From the NCBI GenBank assembly GCA_019636555.1, contig JAHBXH010000001.1, positions 248,001 to 312,000 of the forward strand: a DNA stretch of 64,000 bases, in the 5' to 3' direction. Shown here in pieces: positions 17,303 to 25,958 of the stretch. The notes beneath the pieces are model-generated. The model was not told the DNA's origin, ran no database searches, and worked only from the letters and a program-made list of their open reading frames with translations. Positions within the stretch are counted from its first letter, which is position 1, and every line of letters begins with the position of its first letter. Source of the stretch: Phycisphaeraceae bacterium. GTDB taxonomy: Bacteria; Planctomycetota; Phycisphaerae; Phycisphaerales; UBA1924. Both the position numbers and the translations under genes were made by a program.

Positions 17303-17614
17303 ATGATTCCGCTTGTGTCGGACAAGATGGAGGCGCTGAATGCGCTGTGCCGAAAGCACCGGGTGGCCCGGCTGTTTCTGATTGGCTCGGCGACGGACGA
17401 CACATTCGATCCGGCGCGAAGCGATCTCGATTTTCTCATCGAGTTCCAGCCGCAGGAGCGCAAGGGATTTTCCGACGTGTACTTCCTGATGCTCAAGGAC
17501 CTCGGGGATCTTTTTGGACGAAAGATTGACCTGGTGGAGCGGCACTGCGTTGTGAATCCATTCGTGAGGGCGTCGATGGAAAAAGCGAAGGTACCTCTCT
17601 ATGCCGCAGCGTGA
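17303..17614 (+). CDS. MNT-type nucleotidyltransferase, antitoxin-like, without HepT partner
   Basis: 103 residues with the minimal nucleotidyltransferase signature: GSATDDTFDPARSDLDFLIEF, i.e. the GS motif and the D-x-D metal ligands. In the HEPN/MNT (type VII) toxin-antitoxin family, the MntA antitoxin AMPylates the HepT RNase. No HepT-like frame follows; the next 250 bp contain no coding-looking frame. It starts 8 bp after the ClC stop, so it may be read from that promoter. Either an orphan antitoxin or the survivor of a decayed pair. Confidence 0.75.
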   Translation: MIPLVSDKMEALNALCRKHRVARLFLIGSATDDTFDPARSDLDFLIEFQPQERKGFSDVYFLMLKDLGDLFGRKIDLVERHCVVNPFVRASMEKAKVPLYAAA

Positions 17615-17743
17615 ACCGAGCGCTTTTGTATGGGACACGCCCGACGCGTCCGACCTCACGATGTGCTGAGAACCCGCACGGGCACCGCAAATCCCATGTT
17701 GGCCCCTCAAAAAGACACGCGCGCTGTCGTGCGGAACGTGGTT

Positions 17744-17764
17744 CCCGGAGATGCCATCTCCGGG
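17744..17764. repeat. Perfect 21-bp inverted repeat
   Basis: CCCGGAGATG, one base, CATCTCCGGG, in the 249-bp gap between the two nucleotidyltransferase genes, which otherwise shows nothing recognisable. It lacks a T-tract, so it is not a canonical terminator; a REP-like unit is possible. Confidence 0.6.
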
Positions 17765-17863
17765 GCTGTTCAGCAGAATATGCGGCGGCGGAGAGGGGTG
17801 GGAATGAAAAGCGCCCTCGCCCCCATTGATGATCGAACGAACGCTCCGAGCGCTTATCATTGA

Positions 17864-18166
17864 GTGATGAATGCGATTCCGATCAAGACCGACCTCGTTC
17901 CGGAATTCTGTCGCCGCTGGAAAGTTCGTCAGTTCGCCTTGATCGGGTCCGTCCTTCGGCCAGACTTCGGGCAGGAGAGCGATGTAGACGTCGTTCTCAC
18001 CTTTGAACCCGATGCGGCCTGGAGCATGTTCGACATCGTGGGCATGCGCGACGAACTTGTGGACATGTTCGGCCGCGCCGTTGACATTATCGAGGAACCG
18101 GCAGTGCGAAATCCTTACATGCTCGCGTCCATTCGGCGCACCAAACGCGTGCTGTATGCAGCCTGA
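17864..18166 (+). CDS. mntA: MntA-type nucleotidyltransferase antitoxin
   Basis: 100 residues. The motif GSVLRPDFGQESDVDVVLTF gives the GS pair and D-V-D metal ligands of the minimal nucleotidyltransferase fold. It directly precedes and overlaps (11 bp) a HepT gene, the standard type VII arrangement in which MntA neutralises HepT by transferring AMP to the toxin's active-site tyrosine. It is only moderately similar to the upstream orphan nucleotidyltransferase (17303), so the two are not a recent duplicate. Confidence 0.87.
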   Translation: MMNAIPIKTDLVPEFCRRWKVRQFALIGSVLRPDFGQESDVDVVLTFEPDAAWSMFDIVGMRDELVDMFGRAVDIIEEPAVRNPYMLASIRRTKRVLYAA

Positions 18167-18524
18167 ACCAGAAGACCTCAAATACCTTTGGGACATGCTC
18201 GACGCCGCGAAGTTCGTCGTTCGTCTCACCGCCGCCCGCACGCTCCAAGAGTACGAAGATTCGAGAGAGCTCCGATACTCCGTCGAACGAGCCATCGAAA
18301 TAATCGGCGAGGCGGCGCGTCGGGTTTCCGCCGGGTCTCGAAAGTCGCATCCGGAGATTCAGTGGAATGCGATCGTTGCGACGAGGCACATCATCGCGCA
18401 TGAATACGGAGACATTCAGAACGACAAGATATGGCGCATCGCGACGAGCCACCTTCCGGAACTTGTAGAGTTGCTTACTCCGATCATTGAGCGCAACCCG
18501 CCCGAAGATGGAACCGCTGGATGA
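18156..18524 (+). CDS. hepT: HepT-like HEPN ribonuclease toxin
   Basis: 122 residues, all-helical. It contains the HEPN catalytic signature R77-x4-H82-x-Y84 (RHIIAHEY), required for RNA cleavage and AMPylated on the Tyr by MntA. The helical pattern ELRYSVERAIEIIGEAARRVS before it matches the DUF86/HepT family. The start ATG at 18156 lies within the end of mntA. The stop overlaps the purB start (ATGA at 18521-18524), so an essential purine gene is coupled to this toxin-antitoxin pair. Confidence 0.88.
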   Translation: MQPEPEDLKYLWDMLDAAKFVVRLTAARTLQEYEDSRELRYSVERAIEIIGEAARRVSAGSRKSHPEIQWNAIVATRHIIAHEYGDIQNDKIWRIATSHLPELVELLTPIIERNPPEDGTAG

Positions 18525-20053
18525 CCGTCAACCCCTACGACACCTACACCAGCCCCCTTGCCACGCGGAACGCGAGCGAGGAGATGCTGAGGCTCTGGTC
18601 GGCGCGCCACAAGTTCAACACGTGGCGGCGGATCTGGCTGGCGGTTGCGGAAGCGCAGCACGAGATGGGGCTGCCGGTCTCGAAGGAGCAGGTGGAGGAG
18701 TTGCGCGCGGTCGTGAATCGGCCGGGCGGGATCACGGATGAGGAGATCCGGAACGCGGAGAAGTACGAGCGCGAATTGCGGCACGATGTGATGGCGCACG
18801 TGCACGCGCTCGGGGATTCGTGCCCGAAGGCGAAGGGGATCATTCATTTGGGGATGACGAGTCAGGATGTGGTTTGTAATGCGGACGTTGCGGTAATTTG
18901 GAATGCCGCCGATCTCGTGCTTGGCAAGCTCTGGCGCGTCTTGTCGGACCTGAGCGACTTCGCGTTGAAATGGCGATCGTGCCCAACTCTTGGCTACACG
19001 CATTACCAGCCGGCTCAACCTGTCACAGTGGGGCGCCGTGCGGCAACATGGATGTACGATCTTTACCAAGTGAATTGGCGACTCAACCACATGCTGGACC
19101 ATGTTTGGATGAAGGGCATCAAGGGGGCCACTGGAACTCAGGCGGCCACGGTTGCTCTAGTGAATGGAAACGAAGGTGCTCTTGCTCGATTAGACCAAGG
19201 CGTCGGCTCACACCTCGGCTATTCCCTTGCACAAACGAGGTTTACCGATCTGGAAGTAGCCTCTGACCACGTTCACGACCTTGCAACACAAACCTACCCG
19301 CGCGTGATTGACACATTCATCCTCGCCGATCTTGCCTCGGTGGGGGCCGTCCTCCACAAAATCGCCACCGACATCCGCCTCCTCTGCAACCGCAAAGAAC
19401 TCGATGAGCCCTTTGAAGACAAGCAGATCGGCAGCAGCGCGATGCCCTACAAGCGCAACCCGATGCGCTGCGAGCGCATCTGCGGCCTCGCTCGCTTCGT
19501 CATGAATCTCGTCGGCAACGCCTACGACACCGCGGCGACCCAGTGGCTCGAACGCACGCTCGACGACTCCTCCAACCGCCGTCTCTCGCTCCCCGAAGCC
19601 TTCCTTGCGCTCGACGGCGCGCTCGACCTGATGCACAACGTCGCCTCCGGCCTCATCGTTCACGAGGCGATGGTCAAAAAGAACCTCATGGCCGAACTTC
19701 CGTTCATGGCGACCGAAAACATCATGATGGAGTGTGTGAAGCTCGGCGGCGATCGGCAGCACTACCACGAGTTGATCCGCCAGCATGCTCAGGCCGCGGG
19801 CTTGCGGGTGAAGCAGGAGGGGCTCGACAACGACCTCTTGGACCGCCTCAAGAACGACAAAAACTTCTGGAGCACGAAACGAGGTGGTCCGCTCAGCGCG
19901 GAACTCAACTGGGACGGTCTGATGGACCCCATGAAATACGTCGGCCGAAGCGTCGAGCAGGCCGAACGCTTCATCAAGGAAGTAGTCGAGCCGCTGCGCG
20001 AGCAATACAAGGACGCGATCGCGAAACTCGGGACGAGCGGGCCGAAGGTTTAG
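18521..20053 (+). CDS. purB: Adenylosuccinate lyase
   Basis: Cytosolic homotetramer that releases fumarate from SAICAR and from adenylosuccinate in purine synthesis. 510 residues, longer than the ~430-456 of common bacterial PurB. The N-terminus (YTSPLATRNAS ... FNTWRRIWLAVAEAQ) resembles the eukaryote-type enzyme. The fumarate-lyase signature GSSAMPYKRNP is at residues 304-314. Catalytic-region segments TSQDVVCNAD and YTHYQPAQPVTVGRR are present. Codon use changes sharply twice inside the gene: G-ending to about codon 110, mixed and AT-richer to about 260, then C-ending. The start overlaps the hepT stop. Identity is secure; the mosaic composition is an observation. Confidence 0.93.
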   Translation: MTVNPYDTYTSPLATRNASEEMLRLWSARHKFNTWRRIWLAVAEAQHEMGLPVSKEQVEELRAVVNRPGGITDEEIRNAEKYERELRHDVMAHVHALGDSCPKAKGIIHLGMTSQDVVCNADVAVIWNAADLVLGKLWRVLSDLSDFALKWRSCPTLGYTHYQPAQPVTVGRRAATWMYDLYQVNWRLNHMLDHVWMKGIKGATGTQAATVALVNGNEGALARLDQGVGSHLGYSLAQTRFTDLEVASDHVHDLATQTYPRVIDTFILADLASVGAVLHKIATDIRLLCNRKELDEPFEDKQIGSSAMPYKRNPMRCERICGLARFVMNLVGNAYDTAATQWLERTLDDSSNRRLSLPEAFLALDGALDLMHNVASGLIVHEAMVKKNLMAELPFMATENIMMECVKLGGDRQHYHELIRQHAQAAGLRVKQEGLDNDLLDRLKNDKNFWSTKRGGPLSAELNWDGLMDPMKYVGRSVEQAERFIKEVVEPLREQYKDAIAKLGTSGPKV

Positions 20054-20124
20054 CGCGGCAAGGCTGCAGATTCGCAGAGCGCCGAAGCGCGGCGGGGCCG
20101 CGGCTCGAAGCACGTCCGCCGCGA

Positions 20125-21072
20125 TCAAGCGGACGCCCGGTCGGGATCTTCATACGGGCGCAGTCTCGGCCACCAGCATCGCACCTGTTCTCGATAGTGC
20201 GCATACGGCTTGCCAAAGCGTGCCGCGAGCTCACGCTCCTCGGCCGGGCGAATCAGGAGTTGCCAGACGATCGCGCCCGCCGCGATGTAGATCGCGATCA
20301 GTGGGGACGCAAACCACACGGCGATTGCCAGGCCCTGGCAGAGACCGCCGACGGCCATCGGATTTCGCACGAATCGATAAGGGCCATGAACAACGAGTTT
20401 GCGGGCGGGGTCGATCGGCAACGGCGTTCCGAGTCCGTGCGTGGCCATAGCCCAGGCGCTCGCGAGGCCGATCATGCTTCCCGCGGCGAAGAGTGCCGCG
20501 GCGAGCAACTGACGCGCCGGCGTCGCGGCGCTCGGCGCGCCAAGGCCCAGCCACGGCTGCGCGAGGAGGAGCGCCTGCGGGAGAATCGACAGAAAGAACA
20601 GCCAGAACACAACAACCTGCGCGCCTGTCTTGAGCAGTGCAGCGCCGACAGACGGAACGCCCGCGGCACGCGGAACGGTCGCGGCCCAAGCAATCAGAAC
20701 TGGCGTTGTCAGTGTCGGCAACATGAGCCCGCAGCCGAGCCACAAAGTTCGATCCGCCAGCCACAATCCAATGGCCAGAACCCCCGCGTAGATCGCGGCG
20801 CCGGCGTGAATCCAAAGCGATGGAATCGTCCACGGGGACGGACGAAACAGAAGCCCCGCGGCGACGAACCCGGACACCGGAAGAACGGTGACGTCCACCG
20901 CCGCCAGTGCCGCAAGAAACGCGGCAGAATCAATCGGAAAAAAGAACACCCGCATGCCGGGGTATCGCCACAGCACAATCCAAAATGCGATGATTCCGCA
21001 ACTCTGGAGCACGAGAAAAGTCGTGGCAAAGGCGCGGGCGGCTCCTTTCAGTGGCGGCGGACGATCGGTCAC
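20125..21072 (-). CDS. Isoprenylcysteine O-methyltransferase-like (ICMT/NnrU-type) membrane protein
   Basis: 315 residues from a tentative GTG at 21072. There are seven or so transmembrane helices. The C-terminal half has the ICMT-like signature: HGLGTPLPIDPARKLVVHGPYRFVRNPM (the H/G/P-Y-x-x-x-R-N-P-M element), then two helices and a terminal segment with EERELAARFGKPYAHYREQV, the E-x-x-L-x-x-xF-G-x-x-Y-x-x-Y motif. Bacterial members methylate or modify small or lipid substrates, mostly undefined. The N-terminal ~130 residues are an additional multi-helix region. The frame stays open upstream of the GTG, so the start is uncertain. Confidence 0.72.
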   Translation of the reverse strand: MTDRPPPLKGAARAFATTFLVLQSCGIIAFWIVLWRYPGMRVFFFPIDSAAFLAALAAVDVTVLPVSGFVAAGLLFRPSPWTIPSLWIHAGAAIYAGVLAIGLWLADRTLWLGCGLMLPTLTTPVLIAWAATVPRAAGVPSVGAALLKTGAQVVVFWLFFLSILPQALLLAQPWLGLGAPSAATPARQLLAAALFAAGSMIGLASAWAMATHGLGTPLPIDPARKLVVHGPYRFVRNPMAVGGLCQGLAIAVWFASPLIAIYIAAGAIVWQLLIRPAEERELAARFGKPYAHYREQVRCWWPRLRPYEDPDRASA

Positions 21073-21308
21073 GCGAGCCAGCGTACACAACTCGAGTTGT
21101 TCCGATCGGTCGGAGTTCCGGCATTTGACGTGAGCGGAGTGCCGCGCCTGGTTCGCCGCCAAGAATGGAGGGTGGAAGGCTTTGGCGCACGAGCCCGAAG
21201 TCCCGCCCGTCGTGCGATGTGTTTGAGGGAGAATCTTTGCGTGCGGTGCGGAGCGGCCTGTGGCAGGGGCGTGAAACCGAACCCCACCGGATCGGAATAA
21301 GTAGGAGT

Positions 21309-21617
21309 ATGAACGCCTTCGCCATGGAAGCCGGCCCGGCCCATTTCGGTGGGGACTTTGTCGAGAGCGCGCGGCGCTTTCTCTATCGCATTGCCGCGGC
21401 AATCGCGATCGTGCTTCTGCTCGCGCTGCTCTTTGTGCTGTTCGTCCCGCTTGCGATCGTGGGCGTGATTTATCTGGTCGTGCGCTCGGCCTTGGGCAGC
21501 CTCGGCGCACCTGCCCGCACGCCGCAAGGCGACGCGGAACCGATGCACGCGCCGATCCCGGAATCAGACGACGAAGGCCGCGAGAACGTGCGCGTGCGCA
21601 GGCCGGGAGAGGAATAA
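21309..21617 (+). CDS. Single-pass or hairpin membrane protein
   Basis: 102 residues. The ATG at 21309 has TAGGAG directly upstream. A long hydrophobic segment covers about residues 28-58, followed by an acidic, Pro- and Arg-rich tail (PESDDEGRENVRVRRPGEE). No family recognised. Confidence 0.6.
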   Translation: MNAFAMEAGPAHFGGDFVESARRFLYRIAAAIAIVLLLALLFVLFVPLAIVGVIYLVVRSALGSLGAPARTPQGDAEPMHAPIPESDDEGRENVRVRRPGEE

Positions 21618-21670
21618 GACAAATAGGTCCCATGAGTCCTGTTGGCCTCATCAGACCCAGCGCCATCGCT

Positions 21671-22786
21671 TCATACGCGGAACCCGTGATCCGCCTTTTC
21701 GCGAATGAGCGCGCGGTCGAGTTCGCTCCGGTGCATCACGGCGTCGATCTCCGCCTGTGTCATCCACGGCAGCGATTCCATCTTCGCGCGGAGTGCCGCC
21801 GGGAATTCCTTGTCCCGTCGTTCGTGCGGCGGCCTGCTCCTCCAGATGCGGTGCATCCACAAGTACTGCTTGGGCGATCGTCGCACCATCGACTCGATCG
21901 CGCGTCGGTATCTCGCCGTGATGTAGTAGAGCCGATCGGGCTGACTTTCCCAATCGTCCGGGCCGAACACATCGGTCATCTCGATCGAGTAGCGCATGCC
22001 CCCGTTCTGCACCGACATCACATTGCCCTGGGGCGGCTCTTCGCCGGGCTCGAGCCTCCGCGCGATGCCGCAGAGAACAGTTGCGTTGAACTGCAGCGCG
22101 AGGATTCCGATCGATTTGTACGTGCTGGTGAGACGTCCGAAATAAGGCACGAAGACGCCGTAGTCGCCGCCGTTCTGGTCCGCGACGATTCCGGCGGGCA
22201 CGCCGTTCTTCATGCCCTCGGGGAGCGCGCGGATCATGCCGAATTTGGAAACGAGCGTCAGCCCGCGCTTCTCGCGGCTCTGGCGCACCCACAGATCCAG
22301 CGGCTTGAGGTCGAACGGCCGGTAAACGGCTTGCATGGGAAAGCCGAGCATGGAAACGGTGTATCCAACGAGTTCCCAGTTGCCGCAGTGTCCGGTGACG
22401 AGCACGCACGGGCCGCCTGAGAGCATCTTGCGGAATCCCGTTGTGACCGGACCGAGCGTGACGTGCCGGCTCCATCCGTCGTGGTTGATCAGACGAGGTG
22501 TATATCCAAGTTCAACGCCGAGTTGCGCCAGATGCTGATACGACGCGACGGCCACTTCGCGCCGGCGCTCTGTTGGCCACTGCGGAAACGCGATCTCAAG
22601 ATTCTGTTCCGCCCTTCGGACGTGTCGCTTGTTGAACGGGAGATTGGCGAAGAGCGCGCCCGCGCTCTTGGCAAAGTGCGTCGCCGGACCAAGACCAACC
22701 GTCAGCGGCAGCGTGATCGCCGATCGCAAACTGCCCACGATGGTGGACTGGATCCAAAGTGGAAGACTGGACTGCTTGGGCGCCAA
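21671..22786 (-). CDS. LpxL/HtrB-type lysophospholipid/lipid A acyltransferase
   Basis: 371 residues. The acyltransferase H-x4-D/E motif is TGHCGNWE (around residues 131-138), followed by AVYRPFDLKPLD and, at about 200, the IVADQNGG-like second motif. The order and spacing match the LpxL/HtrB family of inner-membrane enzymes that add secondary acyl chains to lipid A or related glycolipids. It has an N-terminal hydrophobic segment but weak membrane anchoring. It lies near O-antigen ligase-like and glycosyltransferase genes, consistent with an outer-membrane glycolipid role. Confidence 0.85.
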   Translation of the reverse strand: MAPKQSSLPLWIQSTIVGSLRSAITLPLTVGLGPATHFAKSAGALFANLPFNKRHVRRAEQNLEIAFPQWPTERRREVAVASYQHLAQLGVELGYTPRLINHDGWSRHVTLGPVTTGFRKMLSGGPCVLVTGHCGNWELVGYTVSMLGFPMQAVYRPFDLKPLDLWVRQSREKRGLTLVSKFGMIRALPEGMKNGVPAGIVADQNGGDYGVFVPYFGRLTSTYKSIGILALQFNATVLCGIARRLEPGEEPPQGNVMSVQNGGMRYSIEMTDVFGPDDWESQPDRLYYITARYRRAIESMVRRSPKQYLWMHRIWRSRPPHERRDKEFPAALRAKMESLPWMTQAEIDAVMHRSELDRALIREKADHGFRV

Positions 22787-22894
22787 GGCGGGAAGGGTAG
22801 TGGGTGAGAGCGCGCGTGCCGCGTGATTCCACCCATTCGCAGCCTCCTCTCAAAGGGAGGAGCCTTGGCACAAAGAGCGCGCGAAGGATTCCCC

Positions 22895-23134
22895 ATGGTC
22901 AAGCGCCTCCGCGATCCCGACGACGGGCCCAGCGACGCCGATATCGAGCGGTTTTCAGATGTCACGCAGAAGTGCCCTTCCTGCGGCACGGTGCTCTACG
23001 ACGACGTCGAGATCTGCTGGAACTGCGGGCACGTGCTCGGTTCTGACCAGCGACCGAAGATCCCCAACTGGCTCTGGATAACCGCCGCAGGACTCTTGCT
23101 CCTCGCGGTTGGCGGGTTCCTGATTCGCTGGTGA
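22895..23134 (+). CDS. Zinc-ribbon protein with C-terminal membrane anchor
   Basis: 79 residues from the ATG at 22895 (GAAGGA upstream). Two cysteine knuckles (CPSCGTVL and CWNCGHVL) form a zinc ribbon at about residues 26-48, followed by a terminal transmembrane helix (WLWITAAGLLLLAVGGFLI). Function unknown. A partial palindromic repeat (CTCCT...GGAGGAG) sits at 22847-22863 just upstream. Confidence 0.7.
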   Translation: MVKRLRDPDDGPSDADIERFSDVTQKCPSCGTVLYDDVEICWNCGHVLGSDQRPKIPNWLWITAAGLLLLAVGGFLIRW

Positions 23135-23320
23135 GCGTCGAAGACCACCCGGCGGGCTCGTTGGGACTTCCCGGGGTTTCCGGAGCGGTTCAAAAACGGC
23201 GAATCCACGCAGAATCCGCGCCCTAGCCGTTTCGAAGCACGAACCGGCGTGCCCGAACGACCGATATCGTTCCGGGGAGATGCCATCCGATTCACGGGTG
23301 GCCGGATCGAGCAATCAGCT

Positions 23321-24712
23321 ATGAGTCAGGGCATCGGCGTCTTCATCATCTTTGGTCTGCTGATTCTGTCGGTCTGGTCGATCGCGCGCCCGGCGTGGGC
23401 GTTCGCGCTCGTGAACCTCATGTTCCCCATCAAGCAGGTTCTTCAGGGATTCTTTCCGGGCCTGGTGGTGTACGGCCCGCATCTCTCCGCGGCCATCGCG
23501 GTGATCGCGGCGCTCGCGGTCTTCTACAAGAGCACGCAGAAGCGACTCACGGTCTCGACCTACTTCAATCCGGTGACATGGTGCACGCTCGTCATTTACT
23601 TCATGATCACGTTCGGGCTGATCATCACGCCCGCGCGCGAATCGGCGTTGAACATGTACAAGGACGCGATCCCGTACATCGTCGTCTTTTTGTTCATCTA
23701 CCCGTTTCTGCTGAGCGACCTCAACGAACTGCGCCAGGGCATCTTTGTGACGGTGATGCTCGGCTGCGTCACAATCCTGGCGTTCTTCTTGAACCCGAGC
23801 GCACAGTGGGCCGGCGGCCGGCTCATCGTCAACCTCGGCCAGGAATACGGCGTTTCCGAGTTCACGAGCAACCCGCTCGCGCTGGCGGATACCGGCGGAT
23901 TCATGATGATCGCGGCGATGCTCATGAATTTCAAAGACAAGGGGCGCCTGGGGATCCTGTTCACGGTCGCGGGGCTGGTGCTCGGCCTCGGGCTCGCGAT
24001 CGTGTCCGGTTCGCGCGGCCAGATTATCTTCGCGGTGTTCGTGTCCATTCTGATGTATCCGGTCGCGCGCCGGATCCGCGATACCAAGCAGTTCTTCTTC
24101 GTCGCCCTCAGCGCGGGCTTCATGCTCCTGGTCATCGCGCTGACGTTCTCCTTCTTCCTCGAAGGGGAAGCGGCCCGCCGCTGGACGTTCAACCTGGTCG
24201 AAGAAGGCACGTCGGATCGCAGCGAGCGCGTCATGGACGCGATCCGGTTCTACATTGCCAACCCCGCCGGCTGGTTGATGGGAAACGGAACCAATTCGTT
24301 CGCGTACTTTGTCGGGCACCTTTTCGACTATCCGCACAACATCGTGGCCGAGATGCTGCTCGATTACGGGCTGGTCGGCTTCGGTCTGTTCCTCGGAGCG
24401 CTCTGGTGCACCTTCAAGTACTCGAGGGCCATGGTCAAGATCTGGGGCGAAGATCCGGTCGATCGCGGCACGGTCGCCGCGTGGATCGGCATCTGCCTCT
24501 TCGCTCTGCTGGTTTCATTCAAGCAGGGCAGCGTGATCGGGCAGCCGACGCCGTTCTATTTCTGGATCATTCTGGCCAAGATCTACTTCGACGAGCTCAA
24601 GGCGGCGAGAACGCGCGAGTACGCCGCGCAGCTCGAAGCCGAGAGCGCGTGGGGAAGCGGCGCGTACGATCCCGCGCTCGAGTATCGCGAGGAGTCGTAC
24701 GGCCGGGCCTGA
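23321..24712 (+). CDS. O-antigen ligase/polymerase-like protein (Wzy/WaaL family)
   Basis: 463 residues with ten or more transmembrane helices and a large periplasmic loop late in the chain that contains HNIVAEMLLDYGLVGFGLFL, the conserved 'PHN...E...G..G' segment of O-antigen ligases/polymerases. Such enzymes join or polymerise undecaprenyl-linked glycans on the periplasmic face. The ATG at 23321 immediately precedes the first helix. The hydrophilic tail (AARTREYAAQLEAES...) is cytosolic. It is followed 30 bp later by a methyltransferase gene, probably in one unit. Confidence 0.82.
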   Translation: MSQGIGVFIIFGLLILSVWSIARPAWAFALVNLMFPIKQVLQGFFPGLVVYGPHLSAAIAVIAALAVFYKSTQKRLTVSTYFNPVTWCTLVIYFMITFGLIITPARESALNMYKDAIPYIVVFLFIYPFLLSDLNELRQGIFVTVMLGCVTILAFFLNPSAQWAGGRLIVNLGQEYGVSEFTSNPLALADTGGFMMIAAMLMNFKDKGRLGILFTVAGLVLGLGLAIVSGSRGQIIFAVFVSILMYPVARRIRDTKQFFFVALSAGFMLLVIALTFSFFLEGEAARRWTFNLVEEGTSDRSERVMDAIRFYIANPAGWLMGNGTNSFAYFVGHLFDYPHNIVAEMLLDYGLVGFGLFLGALWCTFKYSRAMVKIWGEDPVDRGTVAAWIGICLFALLVSFKQGSVIGQPTPFYFWIILAKIYFDELKAARTREYAAQLEAESAWGSGAYDPALEYREESYGRA

Positions 24713-24742
24713 TCGCTACGCTTTCTTCGCACCTGGCCCCCT

Positions 24743-25567
24743 ATGAGCTCCGGTACAACCTTTAAACAACGCCTCGCTTGGCAGACGACGCGGTCGATCG
24801 AAGTCTGCGGCATCACCATACCGGTCAGCGAGGCGCTCGCGGTTTCGCGCTCGGGCGACGCCGGATGGGATTCGTACGTCGCCGGGATCCGGCCGAACTC
24901 CAAGCCGAAGTCCGCGATGAAATCATTGATTTGGCCGATTCTGCGCGCGAGCGAAAACGTCCTCGGGCACCAGTTTCTTCAGTACACGCTCGCGCGCTGG
25001 ATCCGCAGGTACGCGAACGAGCGCACCGCGTTTCTTGAGTGCGGCCCGGGCGACATGTCGCTGCGCCGGTTTCTGCCGCCCGCGATCGCGTACAACGCTA
25101 TCGAGTTCGGGCTCAGCGAATTCCAGGTTCGCCGTGTGCTGGCGCGCGACCCGCGCGTCAATCTTGTGCTCGGCTCGATCGAGTCGATTCCCCTCGCCGA
25201 CAGCTGCGTGGACATGGTCGCGTGCGTCGAGATGCTCCAGCACGTTCCGGACGTGGAAAAGGGTTTGCGCGAGATCGCTCGCGTCTGCAAGCCCGGCGCG
25301 AAGGTGATGGTGACGGTTGCCAACGGCCATTGCGTAAAAGTGAAGCGCAAGGGCGCCAACAAGCACTTCGTCCACCTCTTCACGGAAGCCGCGTTTCGCG
25401 GGCACGCCAAGCGCGCGGGGCTCAAAGTGCTCGAGCACGAGCAAACCGGAAAATGGGTTCCAGTTCCCCAGAAACTCATCGGCGGGCACTCGATGCATCT
25501 GCCGATCCGTTCCGCACGCGAAGAAGACAACTGCTACTTCGTCTATTTGTTCGAAGTGCAGAAATAA
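24743..25567 (+). CDS. SAM-dependent class I methyltransferase
   Basis: 274 residues. A methyltransferase domain spans about 90-210: FLECGPGDMS (motif I), a GSIESIPLADSCVDMVACVEMLQHVPD segment (motifs II-IV, Methyltransf_11-like) and ARVCKPGAKVMVTVAN. The N-terminal 80 residues are family-specific. It lies directly after the O-antigen ligase-like gene; methylation of a glycan, lipid carrier or quinone-type intermediate is possible, but the substrate is not readable. Convergent with the next gene, with a 4-bp gap. Confidence 0.83.
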   Translation: MSSGTTFKQRLAWQTTRSIEVCGITIPVSEALAVSRSGDAGWDSYVAGIRPNSKPKSAMKSLIWPILRASENVLGHQFLQYTLARWIRRYANERTAFLECGPGDMSLRRFLPPAIAYNAIEFGLSEFQVRRVLARDPRVNLVLGSIESIPLADSCVDMVACVEMLQHVPDVEKGLREIARVCKPGAKVMVTVANGHCVKVKRKGANKHFVHLFTEAAFRGHAKRAGLKVLEHEQTGKWVPVPQKLIGGHSMHLPIRSAREEDNCYFVYLFEVQK

Positions 25568-25571
25568 GAAC

Positions 25572-25958
25572 TCAACGCAGTTGCTGAAGTCCGCCGCGGA
25601 GCGATTCGGACGCACGCCGGCTCTGGACCGCGAGCGACTCCATCTCGCGTCGCACCGGCGCGAGGATCCGTCGCGTCACGTCGGCCCCTGTCTGCGGAAT
25701 CGTTTCGAAGGAACGGGCGACAGCCTCCGATGCCGAAACTTCGGGCGCGCGGGGCGCGAAGAGCAAGACCGACACCCAGGCTGCCGCGAGGCCCGCAAGG
25801 CAGAGGGTTGTCAGAGCCGCGGCGCTCAAACGCCGGCGCGGCGATTCCCGCTCCGGCAGCGCCGCCGCGTCGAATCGGATACAAGCGGGTGGTGTCATCA
25901 TCCCCGCGGAGCGCGAGTGGCGGAGCCGGCTCTCGACCTCGGCATGATCAGAGTGCAT
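25572..25958 (-). CDS. Single-pass membrane protein after ECF sigma gene (anti-sigma-like?)
   Basis: 128 residues from the ATG at 25958, which overlaps the sigma gene's end by 11 bp. The N-terminal ~45 residues are cytosolic and charged, one transmembrane helix spans about 52-72, and the rest is periplasmic and helical (MESLAVQSRRASESLRGGLQQLR). Position and topology match ECF anti-sigma factors, but no zinc-binding HxxxCxxC motif is present, so the role is inferred from context only. Confidence 0.6.
   Translation of the reverse strand: MHSDHAEVESRLRHSRSAGMMTPPACIRFDAAALPERESPRRRLSAAALTTLCLAGLAAAWVSVLLFAPRAPEVSASEAVARSFETIPQTGADVTRRILAPVRREMESLAVQSRRASESLRGGLQQLR

Noticed and set aside
17744..17764. 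Terminator in the nucleotidyltransferase gap
   Set aside because: Perfect stem but no T-tract on either strand.
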